Below, one piece after another: positions 52,667 to 61,900 of a stretch of DNA of 64,000 nt. The stretch's first letter is position 1. The number at the start of each line of letters is the position of its first letter. The notes under the pieces are model-generated. The model saw only the letters and a program-made list of their open reading frames with translations, searched no databases and was not told the origin of the DNA. The stretch is from Pyropia yezoensis (lineage: Eukaryota; Rhodophyta; Bangiophyceae; Bangiales; Bangiaceae): contig CM020619.1 in assembly GCA_009829735.1 (NCBI GenBank), positions 10,406,375 to 10,470,374 of the forward strand, read 5' to 3'. Position numbers and translations under genes: made by a program.

Positions 52667-53959
52667 ATGGACGCGCTGCTTCCCCACCGCCCCCACGATG
52701 CCACCCACCCCGGCGGCTACTGCCCCCGCCTCTGGACAACGGCCGTCATCTCCACCATCGGGTTGGCTGGGCTGGCGCTTCTTGGGTGTCTGGGCACATA
52801 CCACGTCGTCACCGACCGGCTGCCAGCGTCATCCTCTCCGTCGGCGCCGTCATCGTCGTCTTGGCTGCCTCCCGCGGATGTGTCGGCGCCTGTCCAGACG
52901 GCACCCAAAGCGCCGCGCGCAACCCCTCCAGTCGGCGAGGCCAACCTGCTCCTGTCGACGCGCGCACCTGCCGTGCCGCCGCTGCGGTCGGTAGCAGTCG
53001 ACGCGGTAGCGGCAGACACTCCCCGGCATCCACACTACCCGCTGCTGGGGCCCGTGCGAAAGGTAGTGTCGGAGGTGAGCAGCCCCGTCGCGCCTGATGC
53101 GTACGCCGATAGACGGGGCGTGCGGTGCATTATGTCTGACACCTACCGCTTTATCTACATTGGTATGCACAAGTCGGGGAGCTCGTCTGTCCGCGGCTAC
53201 CTGGTAGACTCCCTCTGCGGCTCCGTGGAAGAGCGCGACAAGACGGGCTCCAACTGCACCTCGCCGCTGCTCAACTACCGCGACACAGCCTATAACTACG
53301 TGAAGTGCACGGAGGTGCCACCGCTCAAGTTTGCCAGCTACTACGTCTTCTCCCACGTCCGCAACGCCTGGGCACGGGCGGTGAGTTCCTACTCCTATTG
53401 CCGCTCGCACGCTACGCATTACATCAGCTGGGCCGCCTGGTGCGCCGACCCCGATATCGATCGCGGCTGCTACCCGGTCCCGGCAGCGACGTCGGTGGTC
53501 GAGCACGGCGCACTTCCCTCGACCAGACGGGGCGTCAACCAGCACTGGGCGGCACAGCTCCCCCGGCTGTGCGTCTCGCCGGGTGAGTGCAGGGTCGATT
53601 ACGTGGGCCGCACGGAGGAGCTGGGCGCCCACCTCAACACCGTTATTGACGCCATCAACGCCATCAATGCGCGGCGGGAGCCCGGGCTGGCGCCGCTTCC
53701 CCCCTACATCGACTCGATGGAGAATTCTCGGCTGGAGGCCGCGCCGCCCGCCGCGTGGTACCTCCCCAGGTCGGCGCTGAGCGCGGTCGACGCGGCCGCC
53801 GCGGACGCGGAAGGGGTCACACCCGAGCCGTCTTGCCGCGCAGCGATTGCGCGCTATTTCGCCGCCGACGTGGAGGCGTTTGGCTTCACTTTCGAGGAAA
53901 TAGCAGGGCGGAACGAGGTGGCCGAATTGCGGGCGTCAGCGGGGGCGTCACGCTTGTGA
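52667..53959 (+). CDS. Golgi-type carbohydrate sulfotransferase (PAPS-dependent)
   Basis: 430 residues, single exon, start at ATG 52667. A short cytosolic tail is followed by one membrane segment (TTAVISTIGLAGLALLGCLG, about 24-45), then a Ser/Pro/Ala stem and a lumenal catalytic domain: type II topology. The 5'-phosphosulfate loop is FIYIGMHKSGSSSVRGYL (Lys169), and the 3'-phosphate-binding motif is FSHVRNAWARAVSSYSY with the usual Arg and Ser. Several Cys downstream (CRS, AAWCADPDIDRGC, LCVSPGEC) could form disulfides. One sequon (NCT) is present. It would transfer sulfate from PAPS to a glycan hydroxyl. In a red alga, sulfated galactans are the obvious acceptors, but the exact acceptor cannot be told from sequence. 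Confidence 0.85.
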   Translation: MDALLPHRPHDATHPGGYCPRLWTTAVISTIGLAGLALLGCLGTYHVVTDRLPASSSPSAPSSSSWLPPADVSAPVQTAPKAPRATPPVGEANLLLSTRAPAVPPLRSVAVDAVAADTPRHPHYPLLGPVRKVVSEVSSPVAPDAYADRRGVRCIMSDTYRFIYIGMHKSGSSSVRGYLVDSLCGSVEERDKTGSNCTSPLLNYRDTAYNYVKCTEVPPLKFASYYVFSHVRNAWARAVSSYSYCRSHATHYISWAAWCADPDIDRGCYPVPAATSVVEHGALPSTRRGVNQHWAAQLPRLCVSPGECRVDYVGRTEELGAHLNTVIDAINAINARREPGLAPLPPYIDSMENSRLEAAPPAAWYLPRSALSAVDAAAADAEGVTPEPSCRAAIARYFAADVEAFGFTFEEIAGRNEVAELRASAGASRL

Positions 53960-56900
53960 GATTCTCCATGCTGTTCTTCCTCCACAATAGCCGCGTAGAA
54001 CCTGACATATTGACTCGCCGTCGCCGCCGCCGCCACCACCGCCTCGGTCACTGCTGCAACTTCCTCGGTCGATGGCCACATCCACCGCCCCCGCCACTCC
54101 CGTGGGGGCTACGTTTCCACAGCTTGAACCCCCCACCCCGCCCTGCCCCATGGTGCGGCCTGGCCACCGCCGAGTGCCACGAAACCTCCTTCGGCGGCCA
54201 CCGGTAGCACCTCCGCCGCATCGGGCCTGCCGCTGCTGCCGCTGCTGTCGCTGCTGCCGCTGTCGCCGCTGCCGCAGCGGCCACCACCAGCACGCCCACC
54301 ACGGCGGGCGCTATCACCCCCAATGCATTTGTGATAGTGCGGTCCCCATCGTGGTGCGTGTGCACACGCCAGGACGTCGCAGCGGCTGCCGCGGCGACAG
54401 CGCGTAGCGGAGGCGGCGCCGGCGGCGACGTCGACACACGCCTCGTGGGGCACTCTCTCGCCTGCAGCCGCCCATCCAGCCAACCAGCGCACGGCCTCCG
54501 TGCGGGCTGTGACCTCCGCGGCCGGGGCGGTCATCTCTTGTGGCTTGGGGCCCCCCTTTCCCACCGCGCCCGCCGGCGAAGAAACGGTAGGTGGTCGAGA
54601 GGGGGGTGGTGACGGCTGCGGCTGCGGCTGCGGCCGCCGCCGATGCGGCCGCCGCAGCGAATGCCAACACCCCACGGGCTCTCGCCTCTGCCCACTGTCT
54701 ACACGGCGGCCGCGAAGAGAAATTGCCAAGGCACTCGTCCCCTCCCCCCTCCCCTTCTTCCCCGTCCGCCCCCCCCCCGCTTTCGTGGCCAACGCTGGCG
54801 ACATTGAGGGTCTGCTCTGTATCTTAAAGGGCACTTTTCGCGTTTCAGTCGCGGCGTCGCGGGCACCGTCGCGGTGGGCGTGCCCTCCGAGGGCGGCATC
54901 GCGACCGCGTCGCCGTTTTCGCCAGCCGCCGGAGCTCGCCCGCCGGAGGCGGGTGCCGCTCACGGCCTGGCGGGGGGGGCGACCGATGCAGATCACTTCA
55001 TCGCCGCTGTGGGCGTGGCGGCGGCGGCGGGGGGTGGTCGTCTGGGGGCTGGGGCGCCGCTGCACCCTCGTGGGTCGGTCAGCAGTGTTGGGGGAGAGGA
55101 GGCGGGCGTGAAGCCACTCAGGGCGCGGCCGCCACCGCCGTGGGCGGCCGCGTCGCGGCAGAGGCGGCTGCAGCCGCTGTGGCGGCGGCGGCGGTAGTGG
55201 CTATGGCGACGGCCGCCGCAGCGACGGCGGCGACGGTGGCGGTGGCGGCGGCGGCAGTGGGGCCGGTCATCGCCGCCGACACGGCCGTGGTGGAGAAGGT
55301 GCTGCTGATGGCTTCGGCGGTCGACGGGGCGACGCCTGCGGGGCTGGGCCGACAAGACGAAGACCATGGTTGGGGGTGGAGCGGTCAGGCGCCTGCGTGG
55401 CGCTGCCGATCCCACCCCAGACGGTGGGCGTGGGGGGGGCGAGGGCGCAGAGGCCGGTCGGGGGCGGTCTACCCGGTGCTTCGCGTGGCGGGCTGCCCAA
55501 CGCCGTGTTGTGGGCCCCACGGTACCCTCTGCCGCTACTCGCCGCTGCCGGCGCGATCGGCGCGACGCCCGCGCGGGCACGGGGTGTGGCGGCCGCGGCA
55601 GCGGGGACGGTGTTACAGGCGTGGGGGAGGGGGAACGATGGTGGCTGCTTTTCGGGCGGCACAGTCGACGCGGGCTCCTTCTGTGCGGCCGATCGCCGCG
55701 GCGGTGGCAGCGACAGCCACGGCGATGGTAACGCGCCAAAAGCAGCGGCGTCAGCGGCTAGCGGCGGGCGTACGCTCGGTGGCGACGTGCCGATAGGGGT
55801 CCATGGCGGCCGCGTAGCGGGTACGGTCGCTGATGCCTTTGGATGGGGAGGGCTTGAGGGGGTTAGGCGCCGGCGTGCGGGGCGGCTCGGGGGGTCAGCC
55901 CCAGGGAGGGGCTTGACAATCTCGCGGCCGGCGGCCGTGGCGGTGGCTGCGACCAAGGCGGCGGTACCGTTGTCATCTTGCTCGTGGAGACAGTGGCGGC
56001 GACATGTTGCGGAGATTAGGGCAAGACTGTGGCGGTGGCGGCGGCGGGTGGGGGGGGTGGGACCGACGCGGTGGTGGCGGGGATGAACGGGGGATGGTGG
56101 TGGCTGTTGCGGCAGTCGTGGAGGCGGGAGTGCAGGACTGATTCGGCGGCAGCGGAAGGGTGATGGGTCACACGAGAGCGGCGGCGGCTGCGATGAGGGG
56201 GCCGGGGCGAGACTGTGCCTGCTGTAGCGGCTGTTTTGGGGGGAGGAGGGTGGGGCCGTGTCCGTGGTGGTGGGGAGGGAGGCGCATCGTAGTTTTGGCG
56301 GCCGATGGGCGGTGTGGCAGCAGCACGATGGCGGCTAGTCGGGAACCTCGGTAGCATCGGTGGGGTTGGAGCAGATGGAGGTGGGGCGTGGAGGAGGTGG
56401 ATACCGCCTCACGCCCACCGGCAGAACCCTCGCCACAGCGAGGCACCGTTGGCACTATTGGGTGGCCGGGGCGTCGTCAGGCGGCCTCCCCCGGGCCCAA
56501 TGGATCCTCTGGCTACTTTCGATTTGCAAGCACGCCATCCCACGGCGCCCGACGCATCCTCCCACCCGACGGTGCCCGACAACCACGCACTTCCCGCCAC
56601 CCCCTCCATGCGCATACGCCGGTGTCCACCCGTGCCGCTGCGTGCTCTTCAGAAGACGGCGGGAAGGTGAAGACCTTCAGCTGCTACGTACGCTTTCAGG
56701 TCTTCCGTTTTGTTTATTGAGTGCCTACGTAGTTGACGGGATCCCCCCGGACCCATGCTTGACATGGCTCAGCGACCCCGTCTTGCAGGAATTTTTCACC
56801 GACATGAAGTCACAACAGCCTGCCGTACATTTGATTTCATTTGCACCAAATCAAATGACAATCGTGCGTTGGTTCCTCCCAGTGGTTTTGTGGACACTCT

Positions 56901-58240
56901 CTTTTGTCCTTTGTGGGCATTGCCGGAAGGGAGGGTGCCGGCAGCGACGTGGTGCGCCCGCCGCGGCGCCCGTCGGTGCCCACAGCTCGCCCGGTGGGGG
57001 GGGTGGTGGTGCGGAGGCCCGCCTCATCAGCGGGTCGGGCGCGCCGGTCCTCCGTCTTCCCCCACCGTCGCTGCAGGGACCAGCTGGTGGGGGTGCCGCC
57101 GGCCGCCGTCGACGGGCGCGGATGGGGCGGTGGCTAGGCGCGAGGGCCGCCTGGGCGCACCCCCGCACTACACGGCGCTGGTTCTTTCCCCCCCACCAGC
57201 CCTCCTGCACTCCCCCACATGATTCCCTACCCCACCCCCCGGGCGCCCTCGCCGACACTGCCGCCACCAGCAGCATGGAAGCAGTGGCCGCCAAGTCCGC
57301 CGGGGGGGTTGGAGAAGAGGGGGGGGGAGGCAGTGGGGAAAGGGAGTGGGGAGGCACCTGCGTCGGCAGCGACAACGACGGCAACGCCCGCCGCCGTGCG
57401 GCCACCCACACGCTGCGTCGGTAGAGCCAGGTGGCGCTGAAGGCGACGCCGCCCCCCCCCGCCCCCACCAAATCAAAACCACACGCACGGTTCTCAGGGG
57501 CGGGGCCAAACCCCCTTGCCCCCCATTCTGCCCCCTCGGTGCGGTCCATCACTTCCAAAGCCCCGTTGCTGCTGCGGCCGTCGTTTCTCGTGGCCGCTGC
57601 ATAGAACAGCAGCGGGCCCGCCACCGGCCGCGTTCTTTACAGGGGCGCAGGTGGCGGCCAGCGGCACGACGGGCGCGTACGGGGGGGCCAGCCGGAGGGA
57701 GCGACGCAAGCGTCCCCCCCCCCCCCCCCCCCCCCCCCCCCACCCACGCTGCCACCGCCATCGCCACTGCCGTCGAGACCGCCGCGGCCGCTGCGGCCGT
57801 CGCCGGAGCAGCCGAGGTCGTCAATGCCTTCCTCCCTGTCGCCCAGCACACTCGCCGGGGCCAAGCCGCCGCCCCCGGGCCGCAGCTGTCGCACCGTCGC
57901 TGCCGTCGTCACCGCCACCGCTGTCATCACCTTTCTTTGGCTTAAGCGGAAAGAGGCGGCCCCGACGGATGTACCCCGCCGAGCCTGCCACCCTTACCCG
58001 CAGAGCAACTGCAAGCGGGCGCCGACGGCACCGGCCACCAGCCCCGGCGCCACCCCCCACCGGCGCTGCCGCCGCCGCCGTCGTCGTCACTGCCGTCGTA
58101 GTGGGAGAGGGGCGAGCTGTGTCGAGCGACGGAGTTGTGCCCCTGATGCATCCGAGGCCCTGCATTCGTTTCTGATGGCCCATGACTCCCTCACTGAGCC
58201 GCCGATAGCCAAATGACACTAAAATTTAGTGCGGCGCCTG
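53960..58240. other. Long GC-rich low-complexity block without supported gene
   Basis: Over 4 kb in which frames of 200-350 codons run on both strands at once, rich in Ala/Gly/Arg/Pro/Thr and built from reiterated gcc/gcg/gtggcgg words. A C tract of about 25 lies at 57715-57740. No frame shows a domain, a consistent start, or a pyrimidine leader. I read it as a degenerated repeat family or noncoding DNA. Confidence 0.5.
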
Positions 58241-58623
58241 GCACCTATTTTCTATTTGCTGTAAGGTAAGAAGTCCAGTATCTTTAGGTAGCTTCGTTCT
58301 CCAAACGATGCGCTCGAAATACATAGCAGAAAAAACTTGAGGGGTTTTGTTGTGCGTTTTAGAAAGACTGCACCTCCCCTGTTTGCCCTCTTTTTGCCCC
58401 CTTCTGTCTAACCCCTTATCCCAGTGATTGAAGAGCGTGACTGGGGGAGCGCAAAGGTCGGGGGCAGAGGTGTGGGCGGGAGCTTTCGGGGGGAGGCCCA
58501 GCGTGCTTGGGGTGGGTGGGGCGTGGTGACACCGCGCAGGGGCTGGGGTGGAGCAGTCGAGGGGAGAGCAAGTGCGAGGGGGGAGAGTGGTGGCACTGCA
58601 CTCCCGATATGTTCCCCCGACTC

Positions 58624-58860
58624 ACGCACCCAGTCCATTTGAGCTACCCTCATGGACGTTTTCTGGCAACAAGAGCATGATCCCCGAGCTCGCCTCCCGT
58701 TGGGACCGGCTGAAGGATGAGAGCATCACCTTTGAGTCGGCCATGGCGCTCGCTGACGAGGTGGTGGCCGACGCGCGCATGGGCACCTACAAGGGGGTCC
58801 CGTACGGGACGCATGTCCCCCGAGGAGCTTTCGGTGCGCGCTTGCCCACGCCCACCTGGG
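58624..58860 (+). CDS. Protein-like fragment of unknown family
   Basis: One frame reads SWTFSGNKSMIPELASRW, DRLKDESITFESAMALADEV, VADARMGTYKGVPYGTHV. This is balanced, helix-like composition quite unlike the surrounding low-complexity frames. A second possible piece in another frame follows at about 58950-59030 (SYNFGLQCSQLVDLSVNAHT). It could be one or two exons or a decayed element. An ATG at 58678 is possible. Function unknown. Confidence 0.3.
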
Positions 58861-59089
58861 GCCGCAGGCGCCAGCCGCATGGCGTGTTGGCGCTGCCCCT
58901 GGATAGGTGTGCGAGAGCAGACCAGGCGGCGGCCGCTTTCGGACCCCATGTGATAGCTATAACTTCGGGCTTCAGTGCAGCCAGCTGGTGGATTTGTCGG
59001 TCAACGCACACACCATCCTCACTCGACCAACACGCACGAACACCCCGCATCCCTCCCCGCTGTGCATTTACCGCCCTATCTCCCTTGTT

Positions 59090-59156
59090 ATCTGCTCTAT
59101 CTGCTTCCTTCCCCTCTCATCCTCTCCTACCACCATCCCCTTTCTCCCACCACGCA
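59090..59156 (+). promoter_or_regulatory. Polypyrimidine leader before a truncated frame
   Basis: ctgctctatctgcttccttc, cctctcatcctctcctacca and tcccctttctcccaccacgca precede ATG 59157, exactly as before the confident genes. Confidence 0.5.
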
Positions 59157-59300
59157 ATGGACCTTTTCGCGCTGGACCTCTTCAACCCTCCGGCCGCTCA
59201 CCAGCGCCGCTCGCGCGCCGCTGACTCGTGGAGCCTCTGGCGCCCAGTGACGGACCCTTTGTGGGCGCATTCCATGAGTCGGGCTCACAAAGGGTTGTGA
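59157..59300 (+). CDS. Truncated gene start (47 codons) running into a minisatellite
   Basis: MDLFALDLFNPPAAHQRRSR, AADSWSLWRPVTDPLWAHSM then SRAHKGL and stop. It follows a typical pyrimidine leader and has a good start context (cgcaATGG), so it looks like the beginning of a real gene. The frame ends inside the first units of the 23-bp minisatellite, suggesting the gene was truncated by repeat expansion or rearrangement. Confidence 0.4.
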   Translation: MDLFALDLFNPPAAHQRRSRAADSWSLWRPVTDPLWAHSMSRAHKGL

Positions 59301-59425
59301 GTCGGGCTCACAATGGGTTGTGAGTCGCGCTCACAATGGGTTGTGAGTCGCGCTCACAATGGGGCGTGAGTCGCGCTCACAATGGGTCGTGAGTCGGGCT
59401 CACAATGGGTTGTGAGTCGCGCTGT
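59272..59425 (+). repeat. 23-bp palindromic minisatellite
   Basis: Six full units and one partial unit of ttgtgagtcgcgctcacaatggg and close variants. Each unit contains the inverted repeat tgtgag-tcgcg-ctcaca. A flanking inverted pair accctttgtg (59255-59264)/cacaaagggt (59286-59295) overlaps its start. Confidence 0.9.
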
Positions 59426-59464
59426 TGCAGCTCTTTCTGTCAGTTGGGCTGTTGCAGCTCTTTA
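59419..59464 (+). repeat. 30-bp direct repeat
   Basis: gctgttgcagctcttt occurs at 59420-59435 and again 30 bp downstream at 59450-59465, right after the minisatellite. Confidence 0.75.
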
Positions 59465-59639
59465 TTTGGGCAGTTTGGCAAGAGGACCCCCTACTTGTCT
59501 GCCCCAATCACCGACCACCTTGTCAGCCGAGGCTGTTCGCTCTGTCTCCTTCAGAAACAAAAGACACCGTTGGAGAGAGGAGAGTGAGCTCGTTCTCCTG
59601 CGCGACAGGCCAGGGACATCAGACAACAGCTGGGAAACC

Positions 59640-59960
59640 AGGTAAAATATCGTAGCCCAGAAATTTGCGGTCCGCGTCTCGCTGCAGGTCCGACACCGCT
59701 GCGGCCAGCCGTCGCACGTCCGAGACCTCTGTGGCCGTCGTAGGTCCGACACCTCGGCCGCCAGTCGCCGCAGGCTCGGCATCTCTGCAGCCAGCTCCTG
59801 CCGCATAGCGACAACCTCCGCCGCCACGCGGGCCAGCGCCGCGTCGGCGACCACCCCACGTACCGCCATTGAGGCCGGTACGCTCGCCGACGCTCCCGTC
59901 GGAAAAGTAGCGGTCACCCCTGCCGCTCGCGGGGCAGAGGTGCCCCTGCGAGACGACACA
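59640..59960 (-). pseudogene. Coiled-coil fragment with internal frameshift
   Basis: The minus strand reads AALARVAAEVVAMRQELAAE, MPSLRRLAAEVSDLRR, then, after a one-base frame change, EVSDVRRLAAAVSDLQRDAD and RKFLGYDILPG. The heptad-like unit RRLAAEVSDL is duplicated across the frameshift, so the break appears to fall inside a once-continuous coiled coil. No start could be fixed (an ATG lies at 59871, ASMAVRG). Family unknown. Confidence 0.4.
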
Positions 59961-61900
59961 CGGGCAGCTGGGGGAGCCGCACCAGTCCCTTGTTACACGG
60001 TAGGAGGGATTGGCTGGACTGGACCGGGAGGGTTGGAAGATGTGAGTGGGGAGGCAAGAAGCGAGGAGGTGGGTGGGTGGAGAAGAGGGAGGAGGCTAGT
60101 GAACTAATAGATAAAGAAGACATTTGTACGACCTGCTCACAGGCGATGAGCCGAGCCAGAAGGAACCACCCATCTCTGGCGAGCTTTTTTCCTCAAGCCG
60201 GTTTCATGTCCGTCGAAGACAGATGCGATATCAAAATAGCGTGGTCGGCAGTTCCGTGGAGGAAATTTCAGCCGGTTCCTTGGATACTTTTCGAGGTGAA
60301 CGGAGGCGACTGGTGGTGTCCTGTGGAGGACTCTGCGGGGTGGTGGTCGTTGGGCTGGTGCCTACAAACAACTGAGCACACCGCCCGCCGCCAGCACGCA
60401 CCAGCACGTTACAATGCTCCCGACTCGCTCCCTCTGACCGGCGCCACCGCTGCCGCTCCCCGCCCCTGGCGCGTGGCCTGGAATCGCTACCGACTCCCCC
60501 CCCAACCATCACCGAGCCCTTTCCTCTCCGCCGCCGTCCACCCGCCCCATCACACTAGCAGTGCCGCCGCCGCCACCACCGTCCCTGCGTCTCTCTCCCA
60601 CCGACGGAATGCGCCGCCGCTGCCGCCCCCCCCCCGTTGAGCCTTAGCTGTCGCCCTCTCCCCACTCACGCCTTGTTCACCACCGCGACGCTGCTGCTAG
60701 AGTGGTGTACGGGCTAATTGAGCGAGCGCTTGAACCACGGCCCTGTGGTTTTCTCTTTCTTGCGTCTGGCAGGCTGCCCGTCCTTACCGCCCATCCTGAT
60801 CCACGTGGCGGTGCACCGCCACAGCCACCGTCGATGAGCCCCCACCCCGCACCCACCACCAGAGCAATCGTCACTTTCCACCACCACGCCTCCCCACCCG
60901 CACCCCCACCGACACCGCCGCGGCCCTCACGATGATGTCTCCCCCCGATGGCCGCCGTCCCAACTCGATCCCTGGCCGTCTTTCCATCCATGATTGCCGC
61001 CGCCGCTCACTGCCCTCCTGTGCATCCTACTAAAAAACAGTAGACGCTACTTTTTGGGGGATGCACAATGTCAATACCCCTCCCCGCCGTCGCCGCGACC
61101 ACCACATTCTCGCACCTCCAACACCGCCGCAACGACCGCCACAACCCCCACTCGTCGCCTCTCTGTCCGGACCGTACCACCACCGACACCAAGTCAGTGG
61201 CAGCCTCCCCCTCCCCGCCCCCCCAATAATTACGCCGAAACGGCTGTCACTATTCCCCAGCCCCCCTTCCTCCTCATCGTAGTCCCATTCGCATCCGTCC
61301 AGCCTTTCCCCCACCCCCCTCACCTTCGCCCGCGTCGCTTTACCCATCATGCCGCCCATCCCTCTTCACGACTCGCCTCCGCGCCCGCTGTCGATGCCGA
61401 CATCATATGGCCGCCGCCACGAACGGTCCGCCCCTCTCCTCCACTGGCCGCCGATACCTTCCCGCCGCTCTCCCTCGAGACAACCGTCGCTGCCGCAGCC
61501 ACCGTCCCGCCCCTCCGCCTCACAGCCGCGACTACCATTCGCTCGTGCACCTACCCCCGGGTACAAGGCGGCCCCCTTCCCCGGCCGCCGACACCCCCCT
61601 GCCCTCCCCTCTAATAATCTGCAGCCACCGCCGCCACCGTACCCGCCCCCTCCCGGCCGATACAACGGCGCGTCCAATCCCCCCCCGGCCTGCCGCCGCC
61701 GCCGCTACTGTTTTGCCGACGACCCCCAAATAGGCCGCTGCCCCCACCGTGGGATGGAGGAACAGGACGGGCCCCAGTACCATTTGCCACGGCAGGGGAA
61801 TTCTCCCATAGCCGCCGGTACCACCGCAGCTGGTACGGGCAGCGGCGACAACGACGCTTGTCGGCCCAGACTGAGGCGGCGAACGGTACATTTCTAAAGC
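59961..61900. other. No gene recognised
   Basis: A frame at about 60144-60640 (MSRARRNHPSLASFFPQAGF ... PWILFEVNGGDWWCPVED) looks partly protein-like but has no known motif. From 60.6 to 61.9 kb the DNA is C-rich low complexity on the plus strand, with frames on both strands and no domain. Confidence 0.4.

Noticed and set aside
54109..55065. 318-codon minus-strand frame as a gene
   Set aside because: Starts without a convincing initiator and is Arg/Ala-rich throughout. It is a shadow of GC composition.
58219..58234. Short palindrome cactaaa/tttagtg
   Set aside because: Only 7-bp arms, easily chance in a locally AT-rich spot.
53960..58240. Several 200-350-codon frames on both strands
   Set aside because: Mutually overlapping, low-complexity, no domain and no pyrimidine leader.
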